DNA of 43,974 nucleotides from Flavobacterium sp. UGB4466. GTDB lineage: Bacteria > Bacteroidota > Bacteroidia > Flavobacteriales > Flavobacteriaceae. Under the pieces are notes generated by a model. It searched no databases, had not been told where the DNA came from, and was given only the letters and a program-made list of their open reading frames with translations. The DNA lies in assembly GCF_903469665.1 (NCBI RefSeq), contig NZ_CAGKLC010000032.1:1-43974 (forward strand), read 5' to 3'. The first letter of the stretch is position 1. Each line of letters begins with the position of its first letter. The position numbers and the translations under genes are program-made. Positions 43,897 through 43,974 of this stretch are shown in pieces.

Positions 43897-43974
43897 AAAA
43901 ATAATACTTTTTATGAAACAAAAAAGGATTTCTTAACAAATTTATGATGTTTTGTAAGATAATATAAAAATATC

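Overview
The window looks like a chromosomal segment of a Flavobacterium-type member of the Bacteroidota. The DNA is AT-rich and start codons lack clear Shine-Dalgarno sequences. Promoters follow the Bacteroidota pattern TTG-N17-21-TAnnTTTG. The gene set fits too: paired ExbD proteins, DUF3857/transglutaminase proteins, SusC-style plug motifs, a kynurenine pathway, and chorismate mutase fused to DAHP synthase. No IS element, phage gene, CRISPR array or tRNA was found. Genus-level assignment is an inference.

Layout. 1-600: tandem leftward promoters and the start of what looks like an rRNA leader (rRNA genes would lie beyond the left edge), then dispersed repeats. 656-4562: LolC/E-like permease, YkgJ cysteine-cluster protein, methyltransferase, YfiT/BstA-type transferase, queE. 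4663-10414: a leftward envelope-energisation operon exbB-exbD-exbD-tonB-small membrane protein-PstS-like lipoprotein-TPR protein. 10794-16038: HerA-like ATPase, kmo, GNAT acetyltransferase, SpoT-type HD hydrolase, AraC regulator. 16119-20116: two secreted serine hydrolases and a small secreted protein. 20409-28269: penicillin acylase-family protein, a 603-residue unknown with a nitronate-monooxygenase-like motif, a glycine-zipper lipoprotein, kynU, queA. 28601-35780: aroA, MazG-like pyrophosphohydrolase, a DUF3857 pair, dtd, rsgA. 35918-39280: a large mosaic VIT/vWA protein. 39497-43974: the aromatic amino acid operon pheA-aminotransferase-tyrA-DAHP synthase/chorismate mutase with its leader.

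Main discoveries. (1) The pheA operon is preceded by a 26-codon leader ORF (43756-43836, minus) with six Phe and two Tyr codons clustered together. A 9-bp intrinsic terminator and a competing 8-bp antiterminator pairing follow it, which is a complete ribosome-stalling attenuator. (2) The VIT/vWA protein carries two segments nearly identical to the periplasmic linker of the TonB encoded 29 kb away, in swapped order. They are followed by a SusC-type TonB-box/plug motif in a protein with no visible beta-barrel. (3) One of two adjacent transglutaminase-fold proteins has lost its catalytic Cys and His. (4) Arrays of 7- or 8-nt units sit at several gene ends, two of them touching stop codons, and a repeat hairpin interrupts the aromatic operon.

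Functional links: aroA (28601) and the 39497-43689 operon serve the same shikimate-to-Phe/Tyr route; kmo and kynU are consecutive-pathway enzymes kept 12 kb apart; queE and queA are both queuosine genes at separate sites. These are inferred from family assignments.
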